Assembly: GCF_018881855.1 (NCBI RefSeq)
Contig: NZ_JACVPN010000003.1
Coordinates: 1 to 64,000, forward strand
Direction of reading: 5' to 3'
Length of the DNA: 64,000 nucleotides
DNA from: Polynucleobacter sp. MWH-Berg-3C6
Lineage (GTDB): Bacteria > Pseudomonadota > Gammaproteobacteria > Burkholderiales > Burkholderiaceae
Both the position numbers and the translations under genes were made by a program. The notes below the pieces were generated by a model. It ran no database searches. It was not told the origin of the DNA and was given only the letters and a program-made list of their open reading frames with translations. Of the stretch, positions 46,422 to 55,886 are shown in pieces; within the stretch, counting starts at the first letter, position 1; the number at the start of each line of letters is the position of its first letter.

Positions 46422-47551
46422 TGAAGATCTATGCAGTCGGTGGCGCAATACGGGATACCTTAATGGGTTTGCCTGTGCACGACATCGACTATGTAGTTGT
46501 TGGCTCTAGCGTTGACGAAATGATTGACAAAGGTTTTCGTCCTGTAGGCAAGGATTTTCCAGTCTTTCTACATCCAGAAACCCAAGCTGAGTATGCCTTG
46601 GCTCGTACTGAACGTAAAACAGGTCAAGGCTATAAAGGCTTTCATTTTTATGCAGACCCTTCGGTTACCTTGGAGCAAGACTTAGAGCGCCGTGATTTAA
46701 CAATCAATGCGATGGCGCAAGAAATTGGCTCTGATGGAAAACAATTTGGCCCCATTATTGATCCCTACAATGGGCAAGAAGATTTGGCTGGCAAAGTATT
46801 TCGCCACGTATCTGATGCATTTGCTGAAGATCCACTGCGTTTACTGCGTATTGCTCGCTTTGCTGCACGCTTTCCTGAATTTAGAGTTGCCGATGAAACA
46901 ATGGCGGCCTTAAAGGCAATTGTTCAATCTGGTGAGTTAAAGGCACTTTCAGCTGAGCGCATTTGGCAGGAGCTGGCTAGAGGCTTGGCTGCTTCCAAGC
47001 CCATGCATCTGTTTCAGGTCTTACTCAATACAGGTGCCAGTAAAACTCTATTGCCCGCATTGCTCAATACAAAGCTTGCAGAGGAAGTTTTTCGTGAGAC
47101 ATTGATTGCGCATTACGAGGCTGCAGGCAATAGCTTAGAGGAGCGTTGCGCCATCACTTTAATGGATCTATCTGCGAGTGAAATCCGCTCATGGGCAGAA
47201 TGTGTACGCATGCCGATTGAGTTGCGCGATTTCTGTGAGATTTTTAGTGAGTTACGCGTATTAATTAATCAGTATGCAGAATCTGCGTATCAATCGGTTG
47301 ATGTCTTGGCTTGGTTTAATCGCGCTGATGTTTGGCGTAAGCCAGATCGTGCTCAGGCGTTACTTAACCTCGCTGACAAAATTGGCTTTCATGTTCCAGC
47401 GTTGACCAACGCAATGCGTAATGCCCAGGCATTAAATACAGCAGAGATTATTGCTAGTGTTGAGGCGCAAGACCGATCGAATGGCGAGCGTATCGGCACT
47501 GCATTTGAATCTGCAAGACTCGCTGCAATTGCCGCAGCACTTCAGTCTTAG
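46421..47551 (+). CDS. cca: CCA-adding tRNA nucleotidyltransferase
   Basis: A 376-residue class II nucleotidyltransferase adding CCA to tRNA 3' ends. Motif A is [23 protein letters not shown] (G(G/A)x RD and the DxD metal site), with ARTERK and the [11 protein letters not shown] motif of head and neck. It is shorter than the E. coli form (412) and I see no HD phosphohydrolase motif, so the repair HD domain appears absent or reduced. The start ATG overlaps the stop of the NDUFA9-like gene by one base. Confidence 0.92.
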   Translation: MKIYAVGGAIRDTLMGLPVHDIDYVVVGSSVDEMIDKGFRPVGKDFPVFLHPETQAEYALARTERKTGQGYKGFHFYADPSVTLEQDLERRDLTINAMAQEIGSDGKQFGPIIDPYNGQEDLAGKVFRHVSDAFAEDPLRLLRIARFAARFPEFRVADETMAALKAIVQSGELKALSAERIWQELARGLAASKPMHLFQVLLNTGASKTLLPALLNTKLAEEVFRETLIAHYEAAGNSLEERCAITLMDLSASEIRSWAECVRMPIELRDFCEIFSELRVLINQYAESAYQSVDVLAWFNRADVWRKPDRAQALLNLADKIGFHVPALTNAMRNAQALNTAEIIASVEAQDRSNGERIGTAFESARLAAIAAALQS

Positions 47552-47554
47552 ACT

Positions 47555-48742
47555 TTAGAGTCGATTTCTGCCACGAAGTCCAGGTAAGTCCTCTAAAAAA
47601 TGTTCGGGCAACAAAGCACCTAAATTTTTTGAAAAAGCAAAGGCTTTGAAAAGCTCGCCCATCTCTGCTTCGGAGAGTAATTTTTGCAATGAGTTTGAAA
47701 TTGGTAGAAAAGTTTCAGGATCGCTTGGATTGCCAATCTCTAATGCAATATCGCCAATGCCCGCATCCAATAAATAAGCGGCTTGATTGGTTAGGTATAC
47801 ATCATCTGCATTTTCTGCAAGTGCACTGCGCGCAATTTGCGACCACTCTACATGGGTCGTCAAATCACAAAGACCTGGAAGATAAAAAGGGTCCTGAATT
47901 GCATGATGGCGATGGTGCGCCATCAGAGTGCCTTCAAGCCTTTGTGGGTGGTAGTACTCACTCTCCGGAAAACCATAGTCGAAAGTTAAAAACAAGCCAG
48001 TATCTAATTGCTGTGCAACTTGGCGCATCCAGGCATTAGCAGGTGCGTGCAATTCAGTAACATAGCCTTCAGAAAAATTTCTACTTAAGAGACTTTCAGG
48101 CAATAGATCTTGCGCTACGGGCGAGCCCGCTTTCCAAAGCAACTTGTCATTTTCAAAGCCAACGCCATACTGATACCAAAAGCCATTTTGATAAATGATG
48201 GCATCGCAAGGAATCGCGTCGACAACTTCATTAGCAAGAATGACACCCTTAAATTCTTTTGGTAATTCACTGAGCCAGTGGCATTGAGTAGAGAGATTTA
48301 ATTCTTGAACAAGTCCGCCAATACGTTCTTGTTGGCGCTGTGCCAGGTCAGGAGAAATTTCGATGATGTCGTAGCGATCTAATTTAAAACCAAGATCATT
48401 AAGGCGACTCAGAATTGAAGTGGCAAGCTTCCCTGTTCCAGCGCCAAATTCGAGGATTTGGACTGGAAAACCTTTTTCTTTGAGACCTTCAAGAACTGGC
48501 AATAAGGTGGAGCAAATAGCGGCCCCAAAGAGGGGGCTTAATTCAGGGGCTGTTGTGAAGTCGCCACCTGCACCCAGTTTGTGTGCCCCAGCGCTGTAAT
48601 AGCCCATTCCAGGCTCATATAAGACCATCTCCATATACCTAGAAAATGGCAGCCAGCCGCCCTGAGAGGCGATCTGAGACACAATTTTGGCCTTGAGAAG
48701 CTTGCTATGCTCCGTTTCAAGGCTGGTCAAGGTAATATCCAT
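47555..48742 (-). CDS. MidA/NDUFAF7-family methyltransferase
   Basis: 395 residues of the SAM-dependent MidA family. Blocks: GGWLPFSRYMEMVLYEPGMGYYS, GDFTTAPELSPLFG, LEFGAGTGKLA (SAM loop) and ANEVVDAIPCD. The mitochondrial relative NDUFAF7 methylates an arginine of complex I subunit NDUFS2; the bacterial substrate is not known. Convergent with cca with 3 bases between and divergent from the SDR gene at 48768. Confidence 0.9.
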   Translation of the reverse strand: MDITLTSLETEHSKLLKAKIVSQIASQGGWLPFSRYMEMVLYEPGMGYYSAGAHKLGAGGDFTTAPELSPLFGAAICSTLLPVLEGLKEKGFPVQILEFGAGTGKLATSILSRLNDLGFKLDRYDIIEISPDLAQRQQERIGGLVQELNLSTQCHWLSELPKEFKGVILANEVVDAIPCDAIIYQNGFWYQYGVGFENDKLLWKAGSPVAQDLLPESLLSRNFSEGYVTELHAPANAWMRQVAQQLDTGLFLTFDYGFPESEYYHPQRLEGTLMAHHRHHAIQDPFYLPGLCDLTTHVEWSQIARSALAENADDVYLTNQAAYLLDAGIGDIALEIGNPSDPETFLPISNSLQKLLSEAEMGELFKAFAFSKNLGALLPEHFLEDLPGLRGRNRL

Positions 48743-48767
48743 AGCTCGCTAGTCTAAGAGAATTTAA

Positions 48768-49574
48768 TTGAACTCACCCTCATCCCGGCAACAGAAAGCA
48801 GTTTTAGTGACCGGCGCTGCCAAGCGTCTGGGTCGAGAAATTGCTTTGGAGTTTGCACGCCAGGGGTGGGATGTGGCAGTTCATTATGGGCGATCTGAGC
48901 AAGATGCTCAGGAAACTATCAAACAAATTCAGGCAATTGGGGTTCAGGCCCACGCTTTTCAGGCCGATTTGGCAGATGAGGTTGCCATCAAAAAGCTCTT
49001 TACTGCAGTCACTAAACAATTTACAGGCTTACATTGCTTAGTGAATAGCGCATCCATTTTTGAGTACGATCGCGCCAATTCGGATACACCATTAAGTGCA
49101 GCAATTTTACAAAATCACATGCAGGTGAATTTGACCGCACCCATTTTGCTATCTCAGCTGATGTTTGAATATCAGAAAAGTAATTCGAATAAAACAGGTG
49201 GCGATCATTTGCCATCCGTCATTCAACTGCTTGATCAAAAGTTAATTAATCTCAATCCAGATTATTTGTCATACACCTTGTCTAAAGCAGCCTTAGCAAC
49301 CTCCGTTGAAGTATTGGCGCTAGATTTTGCTCCTCATCTTAGAGTGCTTGGTTTGGCACCTGGAATTTCCTTGCCCTCTGGCGATCAAACTAATGATGGG
49401 TTTGCAAAAGCACATCAAATGACACCGTTAGGAAGGTCATCAACACCAATTGATGTTGCGACAGCAGCTGTATTTTTAGCGCAAGCAAATGCGATTACCG
49501 GCACCACCTTATATGTTGATGGTGGCCAACATTTATTACCCTCATCACGTGATGTGATGTTCAAGACAAATTAA
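48768..49574 (+). CDS. SDR oxidoreductase, pteridine reductase/FolM-like
   Basis: A 268-residue classical SDR from TTG 48768. The cofactor motif TGAAKRLGREIA (TGxxxRxG, Arg favouring NADPH) and the substitution of the usual serine-tyrosine region (IQLLDQKLINLNPDYLSYTLSKAAL; Asp, Tyr and Lys) are as in PTR1/FolM pteridine reductases, where an Asp replaces the catalytic Ser. These reduce biopterin, dihydromonapterin or dihydrofolate. The next gene, 11 bases on, is folB, which supports a folate/pterin role. FolM may serve as a backup dihydrofolate reductase (inference). Confidence 0.8.
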   Translation: MNSPSSRQQKAVLVTGAAKRLGREIALEFARQGWDVAVHYGRSEQDAQETIKQIQAIGVQAHAFQADLADEVAIKKLFTAVTKQFTGLHCLVNSASIFEYDRANSDTPLSAAILQNHMQVNLTAPILLSQLMFEYQKSNSNKTGGDHLPSVIQLLDQKLINLNPDYLSYTLSKAALATSVEVLALDFAPHLRVLGLAPGISLPSGDQTNDGFAKAHQMTPLGRSSTPIDVATAAVFLAQANAITGTTLYVDGGQHLLPSSRDVMFKTN

Positions 49575-49585
49575 GTAGGTTATTC

Positions 49586-49981
49586 ATGCACGCAATTCTT
49601 TCTCATCCAGCTCTTGCAGATTGTCGCCGTTTATTTTTGCGCGACTATGAAATCTACATCAATATTGGTGTACATGATTTTGAGAAAAAAGCAGAGCAAC
49701 GCGTGACTCTCAATGTGGATCTTTATATTCCATTGGCGATGAATACTCCAACGCATGATCAGTTAGATGAAGTGGTCGACTACGACTTTATGCGAGAAAC
49801 TATTAAGGCACGTGCCTCTAAAGGCCATATTCATCTTCAAGAAACGTTTTGTGATGACATCGTGGCTGCAATGCTGGCTCATCCTAAGGTATTGGCAGCG
49901 CGGGTTAGTACGGCTAAACCAGACGTTTATCCAGACTGTCATTCTGTTGGTGTTGAAGTGTTTCAGATTAAGCAAGCATAA
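49586..49981 (+). CDS. folB: Dihydroneopterin aldolase
   Basis: 131 residues of the FolB fold that convert dihydroneopterin to hydroxymethyl-dihydropterin in folate synthesis. LFLRDYEIYINIGVHDFEKKAEQRVTLNVD and the Glu of HLQETFCDDI match the family; the catalytic lysine is in STAKPDVYPD. Follows the pteridine reductase-like SDR and precedes ttcA by 10 bases. Confidence 0.88.
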   Translation: MHAILSHPALADCRRLFLRDYEIYINIGVHDFEKKAEQRVTLNVDLYIPLAMNTPTHDQLDEVVDYDFMRETIKARASKGHIHLQETFCDDIVAAMLAHPKVLAARVSTAKPDVYPDCHSVGVEVFQIKQA

Positions 49982-49991
49982 GTGAGTTGCT

Positions 49992-50900
49992 ATGGGTGAT
50001 ATTCGTAAAGTCGTTTTCGAAGAGAACAAGCTAGAGAAAAAACTCTGCCGCTTAGTAGGTCAAGCAATTGGCGACTTTGGCATGATTGAAGATGGCGATA
50101 AAGTCATGGTCTGCGTATCTGGCGGCAAAGATAGTTATGCCATGCTCGATATTCTGATGAAGTTGCGTGAGCGTGCTCCAATTCACTTTGAAATTATTGC
50201 GGTTAACTTAGATCAGAAGCAGCCTAACTTTCCTGCAAAAACATTGCCAAATTATTTAAAGAGCTTGGGCGTTCAGTTTCACATTGAAGAGCAAGATACT
50301 TACAGTATTGTGAAGCGCGTTATTCCAGAAGGAAAAACAACGTGTGGCCTATGTTCACGCTTACGTCGGGGAATTTTGTATCGCGTTGCAGATGAATTGG
50401 GCGCAACCAAAATTGCCTTGGGCCATCATCGTGACGATATTCTCGAAACCTTAATGCTTAATATGTTTTATGCAGGCAAATTAAAAGGTATGCCTCCTAA
50501 GTTGCGCTCTGATGATGGCAAGCATATTGTTATCCGTCCTCTAGCTTATGTTCCCGAAAAATTACTTGAGCGTTATGCAGGCGACATGAATTTCCCGATT
50601 ATTCCTTGTGATCTTTGTGGTAGTCAGCCCAATCTTCAGCGTCAGGTAATGAAGGAAATGTTGCGCGATTGGGAAAAAAAACACCCTGGCCGAGTAGAAA
50701 ATCTCTTTCGCTCAATGCACCACATCGTTCCATCCCATTTAATGGATGGCGAGGCTTTTGATTTCCAAAATCTAGAGATTTCTACTGAGTTGTCTGGTAT
50801 TGCCGCTAGATCATCTGGCGATAAGGCTATCGATGAGGCTGAATTAGACGAATTGGCTTGTGGAACCCTCATTCAGGGGACTTATAATCCCTCCTTATGA
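49992..50900 (+). CDS. ttcA: tRNA 2-thiocytidine biosynthesis protein TtcA
   Basis: A 302-residue PP-loop ATPase that thiolates cytidine 32 of tRNA using a [4Fe-4S] cluster. PP-loop [10 protein letters not shown]; cluster cysteines in [12 protein letters not shown] (two) and [10 protein letters not shown] (third). The ATGA overlap with glmU suggests one transcript from the SDR gene to glmS. Confidence 0.95.
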   Translation: MGDIRKVVFEENKLEKKLCRLVGQAIGDFGMIEDGDKVMVCVSGGKDSYAMLDILMKLRERAPIHFEIIAVNLDQKQPNFPAKTLPNYLKSLGVQFHIEEQDTYSIVKRVIPEGKTTCGLCSRLRRGILYRVADELGATKIALGHHRDDILETLMLNMFYAGKLKGMPPKLRSDDGKHIVIRPLAYVPEKLLERYAGDMNFPIIPCDLCGSQPNLQRQVMKEMLRDWEKKHPGRVENLFRSMHHIVPSHLMDGEAFDFQNLEISTELSGIAARSSGDKAIDEAELDELACGTLIQGTYNPSL

Positions 50901-52387
50901 ATATCGTCATCTTGGCTGCTGGGCAAGGAAAGCGGATGAAATCTGCCCTGCCCAAGGTTCTGCAAACTTTAGCAGGAAAACCCCTTCTTCAGCACGTCTT
51001 AGTTACTGCTCTATCACTACAAAATAAGCAGACTAAAACCGGTCCGATCGTCGTGGTTGGTCACGGTGCTACCGATGTGAAAGAATTCCTCACCAATGCA
51101 AGTAGAGTAGATGCGAGTTTTAGCAAGGTCTCCACCGCACTCCAGGCTGAGCAAAAAGGGACGGGGCATGCACTATTGCAAGCCCTTCCAAAACTAGATG
51201 TGCAAGAACCCACTTTAGTTTTATATGGCGATGTACCGCTGACCAGTAAAAAGACTTTAAGTAAATTAGCCAAATTAGCTGATGGCGTGCGTGGCCAAGA
51301 TTCTGCTTTGGCTTTGCTTACTCAAAATCTTGCTAACCCAACGGGCTATGGCCGCATAGTGCGTGACGCTGATGGTTCGGTTCAAGAGATTGTTGAAGAG
51401 AAAGATGCAACGCCAGCACAAAAAGCGATTCAAGAAATTAATACCGGCATCATGGTGTTGCCAACCAATGCATTAAAGAAATGGCTTAAAGCTTTGCGCG
51501 CGAGCAACGCCCAAGGCGAATACTATTTAACTGATGTGATTGCGATGGCTGTGAAAGATGGTGTTCCCATTCGCACCACTCAAGCTGATGATGAATTTGA
51601 AATAGTTGGCGTCAATAGCCGTGACCAGTTGGCCTCACTAGAGCGTATTCATCAACTTAATATTGCCAATCAATTGATGGATGCTGGCGTGTCATTGGCC
51701 GATCCTGCTCGCATTGATGTGCGAGGCACACTCGAGTGCGGTACCGATGTCTTCATTGATGTGGGCTGTGTCTTTGAGGGCTGCGTCACTCTGGCAGCGG
51801 GAACAACAATTGGTCCTTACTGTGTGATTCGCAACAGTGTGATTGGCAAAGGAGTAGCAGTTAATGCCTACAGTCATATTGATGGCGCCAAGGTTGGTAA
51901 CCAGTCAGTGATTGGGCCATATGCACGCTTACGTCCCGGCGCTGATTTATCAAACGATGTTCATATTGGTAACTTCGTTGAAGTAAAGAACAGCAAAATT
52001 GCCGCCAATAGTAAAGCAAATCATTTGGCTTATGTCGGCGATTCTATTGTGGGCTCTAGAGTCAATATTGGCGCAGGCACCATTACTTGCAACTACGATG
52101 GCGTGAATAAGCACCAAACCATTATTGAGGATGATGTTTTTATTGGTTCTGATACACAGCTAGTTGCCCCGGTGCGTGTTGGCCGTGGCGCTACATTAGG
52201 CGCAGGTACAACCCTGACAAAAGATGCGCCAGCAAATCAGCTAACAGTATCCAGAGCAAGGCAAGTTTCTTTGCAGTGGAAGCGTCCTGTTAAGCAAGAG
52301 AAAAAGCCTGAGACAAAGAAAGTGGTTAGCAAGAAAGTCGCCGCGAAAAAGGTAGCCATTAAAAAAACCGCAAAAGGTAAAAAATAA
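50897..52387 (+). CDS. glmU: Bifunctional GlmU with lysine-rich C-terminal tail
   Basis: A 496-residue enzyme: N-terminal uridylyltransferase ([32 protein letters not shown]) and C-terminal left-handed beta-helix acetyltransferase ([33 protein letters not shown]). It makes UDP-GlcNAc for wall and LPS. E. coli GlmU is 456 residues; here about 35 extra residues follow the trimer end, almost all Lys, Ala, Val and Pro (from [14 protein letters not shown] to the stop). Its stop and the glmS ATG overlap (TAATG). Confidence 0.97.
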   Translation: MNIVILAAGQGKRMKSALPKVLQTLAGKPLLQHVLVTALSLQNKQTKTGPIVVVGHGATDVKEFLTNASRVDASFSKVSTALQAEQKGTGHALLQALPKLDVQEPTLVLYGDVPLTSKKTLSKLAKLADGVRGQDSALALLTQNLANPTGYGRIVRDADGSVQEIVEEKDATPAQKAIQEINTGIMVLPTNALKKWLKALRASNAQGEYYLTDVIAMAVKDGVPIRTTQADDEFEIVGVNSRDQLASLERIHQLNIANQLMDAGVSLADPARIDVRGTLECGTDVFIDVGCVFEGCVTLAAGTTIGPYCVIRNSVIGKGVAVNAYSHIDGAKVGNQSVIGPYARLRPGADLSNDVHIGNFVEVKNSKIAANSKANHLAYVGDSIVGSRVNIGAGTITCNYDGVNKHQTIIEDDVFIGSDTQLVAPVRVGRGATLGAGTTLTKDAPANQLTVSRARQVSLQWKRPVKQEKKPETKKVVSKKVAAKKVAIKKTAKGKK

Positions 52388-54219
52388 TGTGCGGCATTGT
52401 TGGCGCGGCATCCCATCAAAATATTGTTGATGTCCTAGTTGAAGGCTTACGTCGCCTTGAGTATCGTGGGTATGATTCATGTGGATTTGCGGTCATTAAT
52501 GGAGATGATGCCAAGCATCCAATCGAAAGAGCTCGCACTACAGCCCGCGTTTCAGAGTTAGCCGATCAGGGTAAAGAGTTTATCGGTACTGTTGGTATTG
52601 CCCATACACGTTGGGCTACGCATGGTAAGCCAGATACGCAAAATGCACACCCGCATATTTCTAATGGGCTAATTGCCGTTGTACATAACGGCATCATTGA
52701 GAATTACGAAACTCTGCGTTCAGAATTAAAAGCCGCTGGTTATGTGTTTACTTCAGAGACTGATACTGAAGTGATTGCCCATTTGATTCATCAACAATAT
52801 CTTGCAGATGGTCAAAAAGATATCGCGCAATCAGTCAGAATTGTTTTGCCTAAATTACATGGTGCATACGCGATTGGCGTAATTGCCCAAGATCAACCCA
52901 CAACCTTAATTGGTGCCCGTGCTGGCTCACCCTTGGTAATAGCCTTGGGCGACCATGAAAACTTTTTAGCTTCAGACGCACTTGCTTTGGCTGGGCGCGC
53001 TAGCTCGATGATGTACTTGGAAGAGGGTGATATTGCCATCCTCAAGGCAGACAGCGCAGAAGTGCTTGATCAATCTGGCAGGCCTGCACAAAGAGAGCGC
53101 AAGCCAATGCCTACACAGGCAGACTCTGTAGATCTTGGCCCTTATCAGCATTACATGCAAAAGGAAATCTTTGAGCAACCGCGGGCTATTGGCGATACGC
53201 TGGCCAATATTGCCGCTTTTGGTCCAGAACTCTTTAATGCCAATCCAGACGACTGGAAGAAATTTGATCAAATCTTGATCTTGGCTTGCGGTACTAGTTA
53301 TTACTCAGCTTGCGTTGCTAAATATTGGTTAGAAGATATTGCTGGCATTCCAACTCAAGTTGAGATTGCAAGCGAGTATCGTTATCGCACAACTGTTCCA
53401 AATCCAAAAACTTTGATTGTGGTGGTATCTCAATCAGGCGAGACAGCAGATACACTGGCGGCCTTGCGTCATGCCAAGAGCCTTGGGCATCAGTACACCC
53501 TGTCAATTTGTAACGTCGCTAGTAGCGCCATGGTTCGTGAAACGGGTTGGCACTTTTTAACTAAAGCTGGTGCGGAAATTGGTGTTGCCTCGACAAAAGC
53601 CTTTACTACACAGTTATTGGCGCTTTACCTCTTGGCAGTTTCATTAGCCAAGCGTGCAGGGAGAATCTCTCCTGAAAAAGAAAAAGAGTTACTTCGCGAA
53701 TTGCGTCATTTACCTAAAGCACTGCATGCAGTATTGGCACTTGAGCCTCAAATCATTGCCTGGAGTGATGTGTTCTCTAAATGTGAGAATGCGCTTTTCT
53801 TGGGGCGCGGCCTGCATTACCCAATTGCACTCGAAGGCGCATTGAAGTTAAAAGAAATTTCATACATTCATGCTGAGGCTTATCCAGCAGGCGAGTTAAA
53901 GCATGGCCCTTTAGCATTGGTAACCGATAAAATGCCAGTTGTAATGGTTGCCCCTAAAGATGAGCTGCTTGAAAAACTCAAATCTAATATGCAAGAAGTC
54001 AAAGCGCGCGGCGGTAAGCTTTATGTGTTCGCCGATCAAGATACTGAGATTGTGAGTAGTGATGGCATTAATGTCATTCGTTTGCCAGAGCACTATGGCA
54101 ACCTTTCTCCAATCTTGCATGTAGTGCCTCTACAGCTGTTGGCATATCACACAGCCTGTTCGCGTGGCACTGATGTGGACAAGCCAAGGAATCTTGCAAA
54201 GAGCGTTACTGTCGAATAA
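52387..54219 (+). CDS. glmS: Glucosamine-6-phosphate synthase
   Basis: A 610-residue amidotransferase making GlcN-6-P, the first step of UDP-GlcNAc synthesis. The glutaminase domain begins CGIVGAA with Cys1 as nucleophile and HTRWATHG. Two SIS domains (about 285-600) bind fructose-6-P ([15 protein letters not shown]) and end KSVTVE. It directly follows glmU with one-base overlap, so both are co-expressed. A terminator follows at 54268. No sign of a glmS ribozyme was seen. Confidence 0.97.
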   Translation: MCGIVGAASHQNIVDVLVEGLRRLEYRGYDSCGFAVINGDDAKHPIERARTTARVSELADQGKEFIGTVGIAHTRWATHGKPDTQNAHPHISNGLIAVVHNGIIENYETLRSELKAAGYVFTSETDTEVIAHLIHQQYLADGQKDIAQSVRIVLPKLHGAYAIGVIAQDQPTTLIGARAGSPLVIALGDHENFLASDALALAGRASSMMYLEEGDIAILKADSAEVLDQSGRPAQRERKPMPTQADSVDLGPYQHYMQKEIFEQPRAIGDTLANIAAFGPELFNANPDDWKKFDQILILACGTSYYSACVAKYWLEDIAGIPTQVEIASEYRYRTTVPNPKTLIVVVSQSGETADTLAALRHAKSLGHQYTLSICNVASSAMVRETGWHFLTKAGAEIGVASTKAFTTQLLALYLLAVSLAKRAGRISPEKEKELLRELRHLPKALHAVLALEPQIIAWSDVFSKCENALFLGRGLHYPIALEGALKLKEISYIHAEAYPAGELKHGPLALVTDKMPVVMVAPKDELLEKLKSNMQEVKARGGKLYVFADQDTEIVSSDGINVIRLPEHYGNLSPILHVVPLQLLAYHTACSRGTDVDKPRNLAKSVTVE

Positions 54220-54267
54220 TTTCAAGTTTGACATTTGCCAAAAGCTGTGAACAAATTTAAGTAGTTA

Positions 54268-54300
54268 AATCAGGGCTTTGCAAGGCCCTGATTGTATTTC
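54268..54300 (+). terminator. Terminator after glmS
   Basis: AATCAGGGC (54268-54276) pairs with GCCCTGATT (54285-54293) around the loop TTTGCAAG, followed by GTATTTCTG. It closes the folate-GlmS transcript before the RND operon. Confidence 0.75.
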
Positions 54301-54344
54301 TGTGTTCAAATAAGTCTTGTAAAAGAGGATATTTGCTGCAATTC

Positions 54345-55886
54345 ATGTTTCTGTCGAAAGTGCTTCCACTCTCACGTTTGAATTTACTTCTGTTGATCTG
54401 TACAGGGGTGCTATCTGCTTGTGCGGTCGGCCCAGATTTTAGGCAACCTGATGCCCCTAAGACTAAGACCTATACAGAGGGGCCGCTTTCCCAAAAATTA
54501 ACAACGGCGCCTGGGGTGCCCGGCGGCACTCCTCAAGAATTTGCCGAGGGAGCAGATATAGAAGCACAGTGGTGGGAGCTTTACAAATCTCCAGAGCTAG
54601 ATGCATTGATTAAAAGAGCTCTTGAGCAAAATCCTAATTTAGGTGCTGCTGATGCAGCACTTCGTGCTGCACAAGAAAATGTCAACGCACAAATAGGTGG
54701 GCAATATTTCCCCTCAGTTGGTGTGGGTGCAAATGCAGTTCGACAAAAACAACCATCAGCAGTTTATGGTTTGAATTATGGAACAGATACTTACAACCTT
54801 TACAACACCTCTGTGAATGTTACTTATAAGTTAGATGTCTTTGGTGGTGCGCGTCGAGCAGTAGAGGGTGCAAGAGCTCAGGCAGAGGTTGCTCAGTTTC
54901 AATTAGAAGGCGCTTACCTTTCTTTAACTGCGAACGTGGTTACTGGTGCAGTCAGAGAGGCAGCCTTGCGTGCGCAAATGCAAGCGACCGAAGAAATCTT
55001 GAAGGCCCAGACTAATTTGGCTGAAGTGACAGAAAAGCAATTAAAGATTGGAACGGTCAATAAGGTTGACCTTACTTCACAGCAAACTTTAGTTGCGAAC
55101 TCTCAGGTAGATTTATTTACCTACGAGCGTAATTTAGCGTTCGCCAGAAATCAACTAGCAGTTCTGGTTGGCGAGCTTCCTAGCAATGCCAGCATTACAA
55201 AATTTGATCTTTCTAATCTGCATTTGCCCGAGAAATTACCTCTTTCGGTTCCTTCAAGCCTTGTGCGTCAGCGCCCTGATGTACGGGCTGCAGAAGCTCA
55301 GCTGAAAGCCCAGAATGCATTTGTGGGTGTTGCAACAGCAAACTTATTGCCCCAGTTCAACATTACTGGCTCTATTGGAGCTGCTGCCCTCACATCTAGT
55401 AATTTATTTGGCCCCAACTCCTCGTTATGGACGCTTGGCGGCGGAATTTTGCAGCCCTTATTTCAGGGTGGTCAGTTGTTAGCGCAGCGTCGTGGCGCGA
55501 TTGCAAATTATGAGCAAGCAGCTTTTCAGTATCAGTCCACAGTTTTGAATGCTTTCCAAGAAGTAGCTAATGCATTGCGCGCACTCGAGACTGGCGCACA
55601 AGCTCTAAAGGCAGCATCAGATGCGGAGCGTTATGCCTTTGAGACGCTCGACTTGGTTCAGCAGCAATATAAATTAGGCACTGCCAGTTACTTAGCAGTG
55701 CTGTATTACCAAAATCAGTATCAACAGGCAAAAGTGAAATCAGTTGCGGCTCAAGCAACCCGTTTTTCTGATACCGCCGCATTATTTGCAGCATTGGGTG
55801 GTGGCTGGTGGAATCGTGAGGGCCCTGCTTTTAAACGAAAAGACATAGCAAACAAAGATCAAAATGAAACTTCTGGAAACAATTAA
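54345..55886 (+). CDS. RND efflux outer-membrane channel lipoprotein (NodT/OprM family)
   Basis: About 513 residues from ATG 54345 (a TTG at 54333 is close behind GAGG and possible). Lipobox LSAC (SRLNLLLLICTGVLSACAVGPDF) and two OEP repeats (roughly 70-280 and 290-490) make the TolC-like trimer. Family blocks: AQWWELYKSPELDALIKRALEQNPNL and RQRPDVRAAEAQLKAQNAFVGVATANLLPQFN. First gene of a channel-adaptor-pump operon; order differs from the usual adaptor-first arrangement. Overlaps the adaptor gene by 23 bases. Confidence 0.9.
   Translation: MFLSKVLPLSRLNLLLLICTGVLSACAVGPDFRQPDAPKTKTYTEGPLSQKLTTAPGVPGGTPQEFAEGADIEAQWWELYKSPELDALIKRALEQNPNLGAADAALRAAQENVNAQIGGQYFPSVGVGANAVRQKQPSAVYGLNYGTDTYNLYNTSVNVTYKLDVFGGARRAVEGARAQAEVAQFQLEGAYLSLTANVVTGAVREAALRAQMQATEEILKAQTNLAEVTEKQLKIGTVNKVDLTSQQTLVANSQVDLFTYERNLAFARNQLAVLVGELPSNASITKFDLSNLHLPEKLPLSVPSSLVRQRPDVRAAEAQLKAQNAFVGVATANLLPQFNITGSIGAAALTSSNLFGPNSSLWTLGGGILQPLFQGGQLLAQRRGAIANYEQAAFQYQSTVLNAFQEVANALRALETGAQALKAASDAERYAFETLDLVQQQYKLGTASYLAVLYYQNQYQQAKVKSVAAQATRFSDTAALFAALGGGWWNREGPAFKRKDIANKDQNETSGNN

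Noticed and set aside
54220..54332. glmS ribozyme or sRNA near glmS
   Set aside because: Only an ordinary hairpin terminator is seen, and the glmS start overlaps glmU, leaving no room for a leader.
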